From contig DATGKF010000118.1 in the NCBI GenBank assembly GCA_035294785.1, forward strand, positions 1 to 60,759: DNA of 60,759 bases. The letters are read 5' to 3'. Each line of letters starts with the position of its first letter. Position 1 is the first letter of the stretch. Position numbers and translations under genes: made by a program. Under the pieces are notes generated by a model. That model was not told the DNA's origin, searched no databases, and saw only the letters and a program-made list of their open reading frames with translations. The stretch is from Poindextera sp035294785. GTDB taxonomy: Bacteria > Pseudomonadota > Alphaproteobacteria > Caulobacterales > Caulobacteraceae. Shown one piece after another: positions 7,185-15,158 of the stretch.

Positions 7185-8672
7185 GTGGGCGCCGGAGAAA
7201 GCGCCGCGCCGTCCGGCCTCCAGGCCGCCGACCTCGTTTTCCACTGGGCTCGGCGTGTGCCCGACAAGGCGGCCATCGTGTCCGACGGGCGCGTGTTCTC
7301 CTATCGCGGACTCGCCCATCGCATCGCCCAGGCGCGCGCGCACTTCTCGCGCCAGGGCCTCGGCGGACCCGGGACCGCCGTGGTCGCGGTCGCTGATCTG
7401 GCCTCCTTCTGGATTCTCAGCCTGGCGTTGCGCAGCCTGGGCCTGACGACCATCCAGCCCCGACCAGGCGAGCCGTTCGACGCCCTGGACTTGCCAGACG
7501 CGCGTTGCGTCGTCGGCAGCAACGCCGAGCAGTGGCCGGACCTCGAGCGGATGAACGCGACAGCTGGCCTGCCGGTCCTTGTGGCCGCTGTCGACGACGA
7601 GGCGCCGCTCTGGCCGTTCGCAGCAGGCCCCGCCCCCGCCGGCGGCCATATCCTGCAGACCTCGGGCACGACGGGACTGCAGAAGAAGGTCCTGATGGCG
7701 CCGTCGTTCGAGCCGGCCTACATCCGCTACCGCCGGGCCGTGATGGACATTCCGCACGAGTCGGTCGGCGCGCTCTTCGATTTCGCCGCCTGGACGGGCG
7801 CCGGATACAAGGGCGTGGTCTCGAGCCTGACGGCCGGGGCTACCGTGGTCATCGACCAGAGGCCGGATCGCCACGCGGCCCTGCTGCGCTATCCGGGCGT
7901 CACGTACGCCGTGATCGTCCCGACGATGGCGCGCGCCATTCTCAATGCGCCGCTGGAAGTGCTGCCGTTCAACCCAGGTCTGCAGATCCAGATCGCCGGT
8001 GGCGCCCTCAGCCTGCGGGAGATCGAAGCGCTCAAGGCGCGGGTGACGCCGCATCTCTTCAACAGCTTCGGCTCAACCGAGGCGAGGCCGACGGCATTCA
8101 CGCCCATGCTGACGGCCGAAGACTACCGCTGGCACCGGCTCGTTCCCGGCCGTGGCGTCGAGGTGGTCGACGACCAGGATCGCCCGCTCCCCGCCGGCCA
8201 GATCGGCCGGCTGCGCGTGACCACGACGGACGGGCCGACGGGCTACCTCAACGACGAGGCGGCGACGCACGCCTTCTTCAGGGACGGCTACTTCTATCCC
8301 GGCGATCTGGCGGTCATCCGCGAGGATGGGCGCATGGCGCTGCACGGCCGCGTCACCGACGTCATCAACCAGAAAGGACAGAAGATCCTGCCCGCGCCGA
8401 TCGAGGATCGCCTGCGCGACATCTTCGAGGTGAGCGGGGTCTGCCTCTTCTCCATGCAGAACGCAGCCGGCGAGGAGGAAATTCATGTCATCATCGAGAC
8501 CGCCAGAGCGATCGCGCCCGATCGTCTGGCGGAGGCCCTGAACCGCGAACTGCCCGGGTTTCCAGGCGCCCACGTGCACTTTGCGCCCGCGCTGCCGCGC
8601 AATCCGATGGGAAAGGTGTTGCGCCTCGCGGCCCGTGAGCAGGCGCTCGCCGCAGCCCGCGCCCGCGCCTAG
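7185..8672 (+). CDS. AMP-forming acyl/aryl adenylating enzyme (ANL superfamily)
   Basis: About 495 aa, close to a full-length stand-alone ANL enzyme. Core motifs are all present: P-loop TSGTTGLQKK (about 160), A5 NSFGSTEA (about 295), A7 YFYPGDLAVI (about 370), hinge GRVTDVINQKG (about 388) and the catalytic A10 Lys in NPMGKVLR (about 477). It should therefore adenylate a carboxylate and probably pass it to a thiol. No carrier domain is attached. The start is set at GTG 7185 because AAGGGGA (7172-7178) sits 6 bases upstream; a TTG at 7179 overlapping the HExxH stop is the alternative. Its substrate is unknown; the context suggests activating an acyl group for, or from, the modified peptide. 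Confidence 0.85.
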   Translation: MGAGESAAPSGLQAADLVFHWARRVPDKAAIVSDGRVFSYRGLAHRIAQARAHFSRQGLGGPGTAVVAVADLASFWILSLALRSLGLTTIQPRPGEPFDALDLPDARCVVGSNAEQWPDLERMNATAGLPVLVAAVDDEAPLWPFAAGPAPAGGHILQTSGTTGLQKKVLMAPSFEPAYIRYRRAVMDIPHESVGALFDFAAWTGAGYKGVVSSLTAGATVVIDQRPDRHAALLRYPGVTYAVIVPTMARAILNAPLEVLPFNPGLQIQIAGGALSLREIEALKARVTPHLFNSFGSTEARPTAFTPMLTAEDYRWHRLVPGRGVEVVDDQDRPLPAGQIGRLRVTTTDGPTGYLNDEAATHAFFRDGYFYPGDLAVIREDGRMALHGRVTDVINQKGQKILPAPIEDRLRDIFEVSGVCLFSMQNAAGEEEIHVIIETARAIAPDRLAEALNRELPGFPGAHVHFAPALPRNPMGKVLRLAAREQALAAARARA

Positions 8673-10735
8673 CGCCGGCCACGCCGTCCGCGGACGCCAA
8701 GCCGCGGTCTGGGCGCGCGCGGATCGGGCGGCTCGGGCTCGCTCAGCATCTCGAACAGCAGCCCGCCGGTGACCGGCGTCGCTTCGCGCAAGCGAACCTC
8801 GACCAACGCGCCCAGCCGCCAGCGGCGGCCGGTGCGCTCGCCGACCAGGGCGTGAGCGCGATCGTCGTGGATGAAGTACTCGGTCCCCAGCGTGGAGACG
8901 GGGACCAGACCATCGGCGCCGGTCTCGGCGAGGCGCACGAACAGCCCAAAGCGGGTCACGCCGGTGATGCGGCCCTCGAACTCCGCGCCTTCGCGCCCTT
9001 CCATGAAGGCGGCGACGTAGCGGTCGGTGGCGTCGCGCTCGGCGGCCATGCCGCGCCGTTCGGCCGCGGTGATCTGCTCCGCGGTCTCGGTCAGGCGGGC
9101 GATCTCGGCATCGGTCAGGCCGTCGTCGCCCAGCTTCAGCGCGCGGATGAGGCCGCGGTGCACGACCAGGTCGGCGTAGCGGCGGATGGGCGAAGTGAAG
9201 TGGGCGTAGCGCGGCAGATTGAGCCCGAAGTGGCCGATGTTGTCGGGGCTGTAGATGGCCTGCATCTGCGTGCGCAACACGACCTCGTTGACGATCTCGG
9301 CATGCGGCCCGTCGCGGACTTGGTCCAGGAGGCGGTTGAAGCGGTCGGTGCGCGGCGCCTCGCCCATGCTCCAGGCGATATCGAGCGTGCCGAGGAAGTC
9401 GACCAGCGCCTTGATCTTCTCCTGGCTGGGCGTGTCGTGCACCCGGTAGATCAGCGGCGAGCGCCGCTGTTCCAGCGTCTCGGCGGCTGCGACGTTGGCC
9501 TGGATCATCATCTCCTCGATCAGCCGGTTGGCGTCGAGGTAGCGGCGGGGCGTGATCGAGACGACCTTGCCGTCAGCGCCGAGGACGATGCGCCGCTCCT
9601 GGCTCTCGATCTCCAGCGGCGCGCGCTTCTCGCGCGCGCGTCCGAGCGCCGCGTGGGCCGCCCAGAGCGGCTTCAGCACCGGCTCAAGGAGCGGCCCGGT
9701 CACTTCGTCGGGTCGCCCCTCGATCGCGGCCTGCGCCTGTTCGTAAGAAATTCCGGCGGCGCAGCGCATCAGGCCGCGGACGAAGCGATGCCCGCGCTTG
9801 CCGCCGTCCGCGTCGAAAACCATGCGCACGGCGATGCAGGCGCGCGTCTCGTCCTGGTGCAGCGAGCAAAGGCCGCCCGACAGCCGCTCGGGCAGCATCG
9901 GTTCGACGCGATCGGGAAAATAGACGCTGTTGCCCTTCGCCAGCGCCTCGTGGTCCAGCGCCGATCCCGGCCGCACATAGGCGGCGACGTCGGCTATGGC
10001 GACCCAGACGATCCAGCCGCCCGCGTTGTTCGCGTCGTCATCGGCCTGGGCGAAGACCGCGTCGTCGTGGTCGCGGGCGTCGGCCGGGTCGATCGTGATC
10101 AGGGGCAGGTGGCGCAGGTCGGTCCGGCCAGTCAGCGTCGGCGGCGCGGCGGCCTCAGCCTCGGCTACGGCGGCGACGGAGAAACCGGTCGGCAACCCGT
10201 GCGCATGGATGGCGATCATCGAGGCGGCGCGCGGCTCGTCCTCGCGTCCGACCACCTCCAGCAGCCGCCCGCGTCTGGGGCCATAGCGATCGCGGGCCAC
10301 GCCGACTTCCGCCAACACCAGGTCGCCGTCGCGCAGGTTCGCCGCGTCAGCGCCGCCCAGCACCAGCCGCTCGCGGCTCTTGCGGTCGACCGGCTCGACG
10401 TTCGCTTCGCCGCGGGCCTTGCGCACGACGCCGAGGATGCGGTGGGCGCTTTGGCCGAGCCGCTTGATCAGCCGCGCCTCGACGCCGCCGCCCTCGAGGC
10501 GCTCGAAACGCACCAGCAGCCGGTCGCCCAGCCCGGGCGCGCCGGCGGCGGCCTCCAGCCGGTCGGGCGCGAGCCGGATCGGCGCGGCGTCAGGGTCGCC
10601 GCGCTTCAGGCGCACGAAGAGGTCGCCGTCCGCGTCGCGTTCGACGACGTCCGCCACGCCGACGTTCGGCGGCCCGTCGCGGTCGCGGCGGCCATCGCGC
10701 CTCGGTCGTGGGCGAAAGGGGCGGCCGCGCGCCAC
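8669..10735 (-). CDS. rnr: Ribonuclease R lacking the N-terminal winged-helix domain
   Basis: 3'-5' processive exoribonuclease, 688 aa here against roughly 760-810 usually. Present are the cold-shock/OB region (NVGVADVVERDADGD onward), the RNB catalytic domain with the acidic cluster TIDPADARDHDDAV (about residue 215), the LNLPRYAHFTSPIRRYADLV segment and a C-terminal S1 domain (FEGRITGVTRFGLFVRL). The leader is only about 20 Arg-rich residues where the HTH domain should be. The GTG start immediately follows the TAA of the upstream hydrolase (TAAGTG), so an upstream in-frame start is impossible. The catalytic core looks intact. Confidence 0.93.
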   Translation of the reverse strand: MARGRPFRPRPRRDGRRDRDGPPNVGVADVVERDADGDLFVRLKRGDPDAAPIRLAPDRLEAAAGAPGLGDRLLVRFERLEGGGVEARLIKRLGQSAHRILGVVRKARGEANVEPVDRKSRERLVLGGADAANLRDGDLVLAEVGVARDRYGPRRGRLLEVVGREDEPRAASMIAIHAHGLPTGFSVAAVAEAEAAAPPTLTGRTDLRHLPLITIDPADARDHDDAVFAQADDDANNAGGWIVWVAIADVAAYVRPGSALDHEALAKGNSVYFPDRVEPMLPERLSGGLCSLHQDETRACIAVRMVFDADGGKRGHRFVRGLMRCAAGISYEQAQAAIEGRPDEVTGPLLEPVLKPLWAAHAALGRAREKRAPLEIESQERRIVLGADGKVVSITPRRYLDANRLIEEMMIQANVAAAETLEQRRSPLIYRVHDTPSQEKIKALVDFLGTLDIAWSMGEAPRTDRFNRLLDQVRDGPHAEIVNEVVLRTQMQAIYSPDNIGHFGLNLPRYAHFTSPIRRYADLVVHRGLIRALKLGDDGLTDAEIARLTETAEQITAAERRGMAAERDATDRYVAAFMEGREGAEFEGRITGVTRFGLFVRLAETGADGLVPVSTLGTEYFIHDDRAHALVGERTGRRWRLGALVEVRLREATPVTGGLLFEMLSEPEPPDPRAPRPRLGVRGRRGRR

Positions 10736-11536
10736 TTAGGCGCGGTTCAGAAAGGCGATCATGGCCGGGATCGCGGCGCGGTCCTGCAGCATGAACAGGT
10801 GCCCGCCTTCGAAGAACTGCAGCTCGGCGCCCGGGATTCGGCCGGCCATGCCCTCCTGGGTCGCCGGCAGCGCCACCCCGTCGTAGCGGCCGGCGGCGAT
10901 CATCACCGGGCAGGCGATCTCGCCGAGGCGGTCCCACGTGTCGTGGCCGGCGCGCGCTTCCAGCTGCCGGCGGGCGCCCATCTCGCGACCAGGCTCGCCG
11001 GCGAACGGGTCGCTCGCCCCCTGGCGGACGAATTCGGCGAACGTCTCGGCATTGGCGGCCTGCCAGGCGGCGTCGCGCCGCGTGTCGGAGATGGGGATCA
11101 GGTGGCGCGCGCGCGCCTCGCCCTTCAGGTGCTGGATCTCGTGGAAGGGATAGGAGGCGCCGCCGGCGCCGCCCGGCGAGGTGCAGGCGAGGACGAGCCG
11201 CTTGACCTTGCCTGGATGTCTGAGCGCCAGCTCCTGCGCCACCATGCCGCCGAAGGAGACGCCGACCACCTTCGCCTTGGCCCAGCCGACGGCGTCCATC
11301 AGCGCCGCGGCGTCATCGGCATAGTCGGCCATGGTGTAGTCCACGTCCGGCTTTTCCGAGCGCCCCAGGCCGCGCTGATCGTAGGCGACGAGGTCGAACG
11401 CCTTGGGGAAGGGGCCGTCGAGCACGTTCGGCCTCACCCGCAGGTCGCCGCCGGTGCCGGAGATGAACAGCAGCGGCGCGCCGCTTCCGGCGCGTTCGTA
11501 GTGGAGCGCGATCCCGGGCAGTTTGGCGGTCGGCAT
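10736..11536 (-). CDS. Alpha/beta-fold hydrolase
   Basis: 266 aa, 3-oxoadipate-enol-lactonase-like. The nucleophile elbow is VVGVSFGGMVAQ (Ser about residue 95), the acid is in IAAGRYDGVA and the His is in FEGGHLFM. The oxyanion-side motif FISGTGGDLRVRP and the YDQRGLGRSE strand are typical. The substrate is not deducible. The start ATG is 4 bases after the FAD dehydrogenase stop, and its stop abuts the rnr start, so it is part of the minus-strand block inserted between topA and rnr. Confidence 0.85.
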   Translation of the reverse strand: MPTAKLPGIALHYERAGSGAPLLFISGTGGDLRVRPNVLDGPFPKAFDLVAYDQRGLGRSEKPDVDYTMADYADDAAALMDAVGWAKAKVVGVSFGGMVAQELALRHPGKVKRLVLACTSPGGAGGASYPFHEIQHLKGEARARHLIPISDTRRDAAWQAANAETFAEFVRQGASDPFAGEPGREMGARRQLEARAGHDTWDRLGEIACPVMIAAGRYDGVALPATQEGMAGRIPGAELQFFEGGHLFMLQDRAAIPAMIAFLNRA

Positions 11537-11539
11537 CGG

Positions 11540-13069
11540 TCAGGCTCCTCCTGCGTGCGCGGCGGCGCCGGCCCCGGCGATCTTGCCGAACACCGCGCCG
11601 GCCATCAGCCCCGTACCGCCGGGGTAGTTGAAATAGAAGAGGCCGCCGACCAGCTCGCCCGCGGCGAAGAGGCCAGGGATGGGCCCGGCGTCGGCGCTCA
11701 GCACGCGCGCCTGGGCGTCGACCTTCAGGCCGCCGAAGGTGAAGGTGACGCCGCAGGTCACCTGATAGGCCTCGAACGGCGGCGTCTCCAGCGGATTGGC
11801 CCAGTTGGATTTCGGGACCGCGAGGCCGCGCGTGGCGCGTCTGTCCTTGACGTTCGGGTCGAAGGGCTTGTCGCGCATCACCGCGGCGTTGAAGGCGTGC
11901 AGCGTCGCCAGTGCGGCGGCGGGATCGACGCCTTCGAGCTTGCCCACGAGCGCCTCGAGCGTGTCGGCGGAGACCTTGGTCGCCTGGCGGATGCGGTACT
12001 CGTCGCGCAGCAGCGGCGCGACCTGCGCATCGAAAATCTGCCAGGCGAATTGATGTTGTTGTTCAAGAATCACCCGGCCATACTTCGCGTAGGTGTAGTT
12101 GCGGAAGTCGGCGCCCTCGTCGACGAACCGCTCGCCGCGAGCGTTCAGCATCACGCCCAGGGGATAGGAGTGCTTCTGGAACCCGTCGCCGACGGCGAGG
12201 TCGCCGAAGTCGGGGGCGTTGCGGTCCCAGCCGACCGCGTGGCAGCCGGACCAGTTGCCCGCCGCCTCGGCGCCGAAGTCGAGCGCCATGCGGATGCCGT
12301 CGCCGGTGTTGAAGCGCGTCCCACGCACCTTGGCCAGGTCCCAGCCAGGGCCGAGGTAGCGCGTGCGCCACTCGGCGTTCGCCTCGAAGCCGCCCGACGC
12401 GAGCACGACGGCCTTGGCGGCCACGTCGACGGTGCGACCGCCCAGCCGAACGCGAACGCCGGCGATGCGTCCGTCATCACCGGCGATCATGTCGACCGCT
12501 CGCGCGCCGAAGGCGATCGCCACGCCGCGCCGCCGCGCGCTCGCGTAGAGGGCTTCGATGAGTCCTGGGCCACCACCCCAGGCCTCGACGGTCAGGCCGC
12601 CCCAGAACTTGAAGCGGCCCTCGACGCGATAGGCCTGCCGGCCCCAGATCGGCATGAAGCGCACGCCCGTCTCGCGCATCCAGCGCAGGGTCGCGCGGCT
12701 CTCGTTCACCAGGACGGCGCAGAGCTCCGGATCGGTGCGGTATTCGGTGACGCGGCCCATGTCGTCGAAGAACTGGCCGGCCGTGTAGGTCCCAAAGTCT
12801 GTCTGCGCGACCTCGGCGTCGGTCAGGTCGGGCATCAGCGCGCGCAGGTCCGCAACGCCGTCGTAGACGCAGCGGAACGCGCCGGCGGTGAAGCGGCTGT
12901 TGCCGCCGGCCTCGGCCTCGGGCGCCCGCTCCAGCACCAGCACCGATGAGCCGCGCTCGGCCGCAGCCAGCGCCGCGCACAGCGCCGCGTTGCCGGCGCC
13001 GACCACCACCACGTCCACCGAAGCTGGCAAAGCCAAGCCGCTGCTCCCGACCCCGTTTGGCCCGGCCAT
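11540..13069 (-). CDS. FAD-dependent dehydrogenase, tricarballylate dehydrogenase (TcuA)/fumarate-reductase type
   Basis: About 509 aa flavoprotein. The N-terminal dinucleotide fold is VDVVVVGAGNAALCAALAAA, the FAD/substrate segment is GGNSRFTAGAFRC, the middle has VVLASGGFEAN and the C-terminal FAD motif is GLFAAGELVGG with YPGGTGLMAGAVFG. It is closest in layout to TcuA-like oxidases of tricarboxylic or unsaturated acids. No Tat signal or heme-binding domain is seen. The start is ATG 13069; a TTG at 13093 would add eight Arg/Pro-rich residues. It stands just upstream of the hydrolase, which suggests a shared catabolic or redox role. Confidence 0.82.
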   Translation of the reverse strand: MAGPNGVGSSGLALPASVDVVVVGAGNAALCAALAAAERGSSVLVLERAPEAEAGGNSRFTAGAFRCVYDGVADLRALMPDLTDAEVAQTDFGTYTAGQFFDDMGRVTEYRTDPELCAVLVNESRATLRWMRETGVRFMPIWGRQAYRVEGRFKFWGGLTVEAWGGGPGLIEALYASARRRGVAIAFGARAVDMIAGDDGRIAGVRVRLGGRTVDVAAKAVVLASGGFEANAEWRTRYLGPGWDLAKVRGTRFNTGDGIRMALDFGAEAAGNWSGCHAVGWDRNAPDFGDLAVGDGFQKHSYPLGVMLNARGERFVDEGADFRNYTYAKYGRVILEQQHQFAWQIFDAQVAPLLRDEYRIRQATKVSADTLEALVGKLEGVDPAAALATLHAFNAAVMRDKPFDPNVKDRRATRGLAVPKSNWANPLETPPFEAYQVTCGVTFTFGGLKVDAQARVLSADAGPIPGLFAAGELVGGLFYFNYPGGTGLMAGAVFGKIAGAGAAAHAGGA

Positions 13070-13115
13070 CGCTCGCGCGGGGCGCGGCGTCAACCGACGC
13101 GCCCGAAGAGGCTCG

Positions 13116-13856
13116 TCACCGGGCCCTCTCGGCGACCACGATCGCCCAGCCGAAGACGCCGCGCTCCTCGGTCAGATAGGCGCGACGTTCGTCGTCGAGC
13201 CGGCGGCGGAAGGCGGCGGCGTCGGGGTGTCCAGGATTGGCGTTCAGCCAGGCGAGGCCGGCCCGCCAATGCGGGCTCTCGTAGTGGTCCCAGTCCGCTT
13301 CGGACGAGGCGATCACCCCGGTCGGCGCGAACCCCGCCGCCGCAATCACCTCGACGAGCTCGGGCAGTGTGCGGTCGTACTCGGCCCAACGCTTGGCGAC
13401 CGCCGGAGGGAACGGCTGCTTGGCGAACGGCTCGCCGATCGCGATGCGGCCTCCTGGCTGCGTCACCCGCGCCATCCACGCCGCCGTCTCCCCGAGCCCG
13501 CCGAACGCGAAGGTCGCGCCGATGCAGAGGGCGACATCGAACGCATCGTCGGGCGCGGCGTAGGCCTGCGCGGGTCCCTCGATGATCTCGACCGAGCCTT
13601 TGAGCGGTGTTTCAGCGAGCCTGCGGCGCGCGTCGGCGACGAACACCGCGTTGGGGTCGAGGCCCACCGCCCGCACGGCGTGGCGGCTGGCGATCCGGTG
13701 CAGCAGCCATCCCTTCCCCGAGCCCACGTCGACCAGGCGATCGCCATCGCGCAGTTCGAGGTACTCGATCAGACGATCGAGCTTCTCCGGCGACATAGGG
13801 TTCTGGATCGTGTGATAGGCCTCGACCCGCTCGTGATAGCGCAGCGCCTCGTTCAT
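13116..13856 (-). CDS. Class I SAM-dependent methyltransferase
   Basis: 246 aa. Motif I is DRLVDVGSGKGWLLHRIA, the acidic end of strand 2 is AVGLDPNAVF, motif III/IV is DDAFDVALCIGATFAFGG, and the post-motif is RVTQPGGRIAIGEP. A small-molecule methyltransferase is likely; the substrate is unknown. The ATG overlaps the GNAT stop (ATGA), showing translational coupling with that acetyltransferase. Confidence 0.83.
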   Translation of the reverse strand: MNEALRYHERVEAYHTIQNPMSPEKLDRLIEYLELRDGDRLVDVGSGKGWLLHRIASRHAVRAVGLDPNAVFVADARRRLAETPLKGSVEIIEGPAQAYAAPDDAFDVALCIGATFAFGGLGETAAWMARVTQPGGRIAIGEPFAKQPFPPAVAKRWAEYDRTLPELVEVIAAAGFAPTGVIASSEADWDHYESPHWRAGLAWLNANPGHPDAAAFRRRLDDERRAYLTEERGVFGWAIVVAERAR

Positions 13857-14431
13857 GACGGCGTCTCCGCATCGGTCCAGCCCATGGTCTGGAAATAGGG
13901 CGGATCGGGGTAGGGGTTGCGTTCCACCGTCATGCCGATCCGCCGCATCACCGCTTGCGAGGCGATGTTGTCGTTCTCGGTGGTCGCGACCACGCGGCTG
14001 AAGCGCCAGGTGTCAAAGGCGTAGGCGAGCATCGCCGCAGCGGCCTCGGATGCGACGCCCGTCCGGTGCCGATCCGGCGTCACCGCCCAGAACATGCCGA
14101 GCTCCAGGCTTTGCGGCGCGCCTTCGATCGCGCCGAACGACGGCAGCTGGCCGATCGCGACCGTCGACGGGACGAAGCCCACCAGGCCGACGAACCGACC
14201 GCTCGCCCGGTCGATGACCGCGCGCTCGCCCAGCGGCGGCTGGTGCAGGCGGGCGAGCTCGCGGCTGTTGTCGACGGACCAATAGAGCCAGCTCCGGCGG
14301 CGCTCGTAGATGTCCGCCTCGGGCATGGCGGGGTCGAACCAGCCGATGGCCTTGTAGAGGGCGTGGCAGTCGTCGAGATCGCCGCGCTCGAGCGGGCGGA
14401 TGGAGAACCGTGCGGTTTCGAGCACGGGCAT
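13853..14431 (-). CDS. GNAT-family N-acetyltransferase
   Basis: 192 aa. It opens MPVLETARFSIRPLERGD, the usual start of RimJ/RimL-like acetyltransferases. The acetyl-CoA region contains GMFWAVTPDRHRTGVASEAA, and near the end are ATTENDNIASQAVMRRIGM and ERNPYPDPP. Likely function is acetylation of a protein N-terminus or a small amine; this is not resolvable from sequence. A start at 14470 (13 residues longer) is possible, but ATG 14431 gives the family N-terminus. Confidence 0.83.
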   Translation of the reverse strand: MPVLETARFSIRPLERGDLDDCHALYKAIGWFDPAMPEADIYERRRSWLYWSVDNSRELARLHQPPLGERAVIDRASGRFVGLVGFVPSTVAIGQLPSFGAIEGAPQSLELGMFWAVTPDRHRTGVASEAAAAMLAYAFDTWRFSRVVATTENDNIASQAVMRRIGMTVERNPYPDPPYFQTMGWTDAETPS

Positions 14432-14497
14432 GGCGGTCCCTTCGAGGACCGCGGGATCGGTGACGGGCAAGGTCGTGCACTTTCGCGAGAGGAGTGG

Positions 14498-14515
14498 CGA
14501 CGCCTTTCGGCGTCG
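14498..14515. repeat. Short perfect hairpin in the GNAT-cupin gap
   Basis: CGACGCC, a TTTC loop, then GGCGTCG: a 7-bp perfect stem. It lies in the 118-base gap (14471-14588) between the cupin and GNAT genes, both on minus. There is no T-run after it on the minus strand, so it is at best a weak or Rho-assisted terminator or a transcript-stabilising element. Confidence 0.35.
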
Positions 14516-14588
14516 GGCTGAAGCGCTTAAGCGCGGCTCGCGGCAAGGACAGTCATGGCCGCGAGCGTGCTGTCATGCGACGCCGACG

Positions 14589-15104
14589 TCAACCCTCGGC
14601 GATCTTCGCCCGCTCGAACCACTCGGCCATGGTCACCCGCTGGCCGGTGTCTTCGTCGTAGAAGGTGACGGCGCTGTCCTTGAACACCGCGACCTTGCCG
14701 ATGGTCGGCATGTGGGCGATTTCGACGGGCGCGTGCTCGCCGCCAGTGAGGTAGACGAGGTCGTCGGCCGCGTGCGTGTTTGTCATGTGGTGCACGACGC
14801 CGTCGTTCGGGAAGCCGATGAAGTCGCCGGCCCCGATAGCGGTCGCGACGCCGTCCAGCGTCACCGTGCCCTCGCCCTCGATGACAAACACCCACTCCTC
14901 CTCGACCGAGTGGGCGTGCGGGATGAAGCTTTCCTTCGACGGCGGCAGGCGCATCAGGTTCACCGGTAGCCGCTTCAGCCCGGTCCGTTCGCTCAGCCGG
15001 GTCATGTACATTTCGGAGTTGGGATTGAACGGGTGGCGCCCGTGCACGCCGCTTTCCCGCCCGAACGCGCCGGTGCGCACCAGATGTTTCGGGTCGTCCG
15101 CCAT
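14589..15104 (-). CDS. Cupin-domain protein
   Basis: 171 aa single-domain beta-barrel protein. Metal ligands of motif 1 are visible in FIPHAHSVEEEWVFVIEGEG (His, His, Glu), and motif 2 is GDFIGFPNDGVVHHM. A metal-dependent small-molecule role (dioxygenase or isomerase) or a sensor are both possible. ATG 15104 (MADDPKHLV) is preferred; an ATG at 15119 adds five residues. It is the gene of the inserted-looking block closest to topA, 54 bases downstream of the topA stop. Confidence 0.8.
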   Translation of the reverse strand: MADDPKHLVRTGAFGRESGVHGRHPFNPNSEMYMTRLSERTGLKRLPVNLMRLPPSKESFIPHAHSVEEEWVFVIEGEGTVTLDGVATAIGAGDFIGFPNDGVVHHMTNTHAADDLVYLTGGEHAPVEIAHMPTIGKVAVFKDSAVTFYDEDTGQRVTMAEWFERAKIAEG

Positions 15105-15158
15105 GCGCGCGTCCTCCATTGGCCTCAGCGGTGAAGGTAGGCGCGCGGCGGCGGAGCG

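Noticed and set aside
8852..12949. A 1365-codon open frame on plus opposite rnr, the hydrolase and the FAD dehydrogenase
   Set aside because: It is an antisense shadow produced by high GC at third positions; its translation is Arg/Ala/Gly/His-rich with no domain, while the minus strand carries three recognisable proteins.
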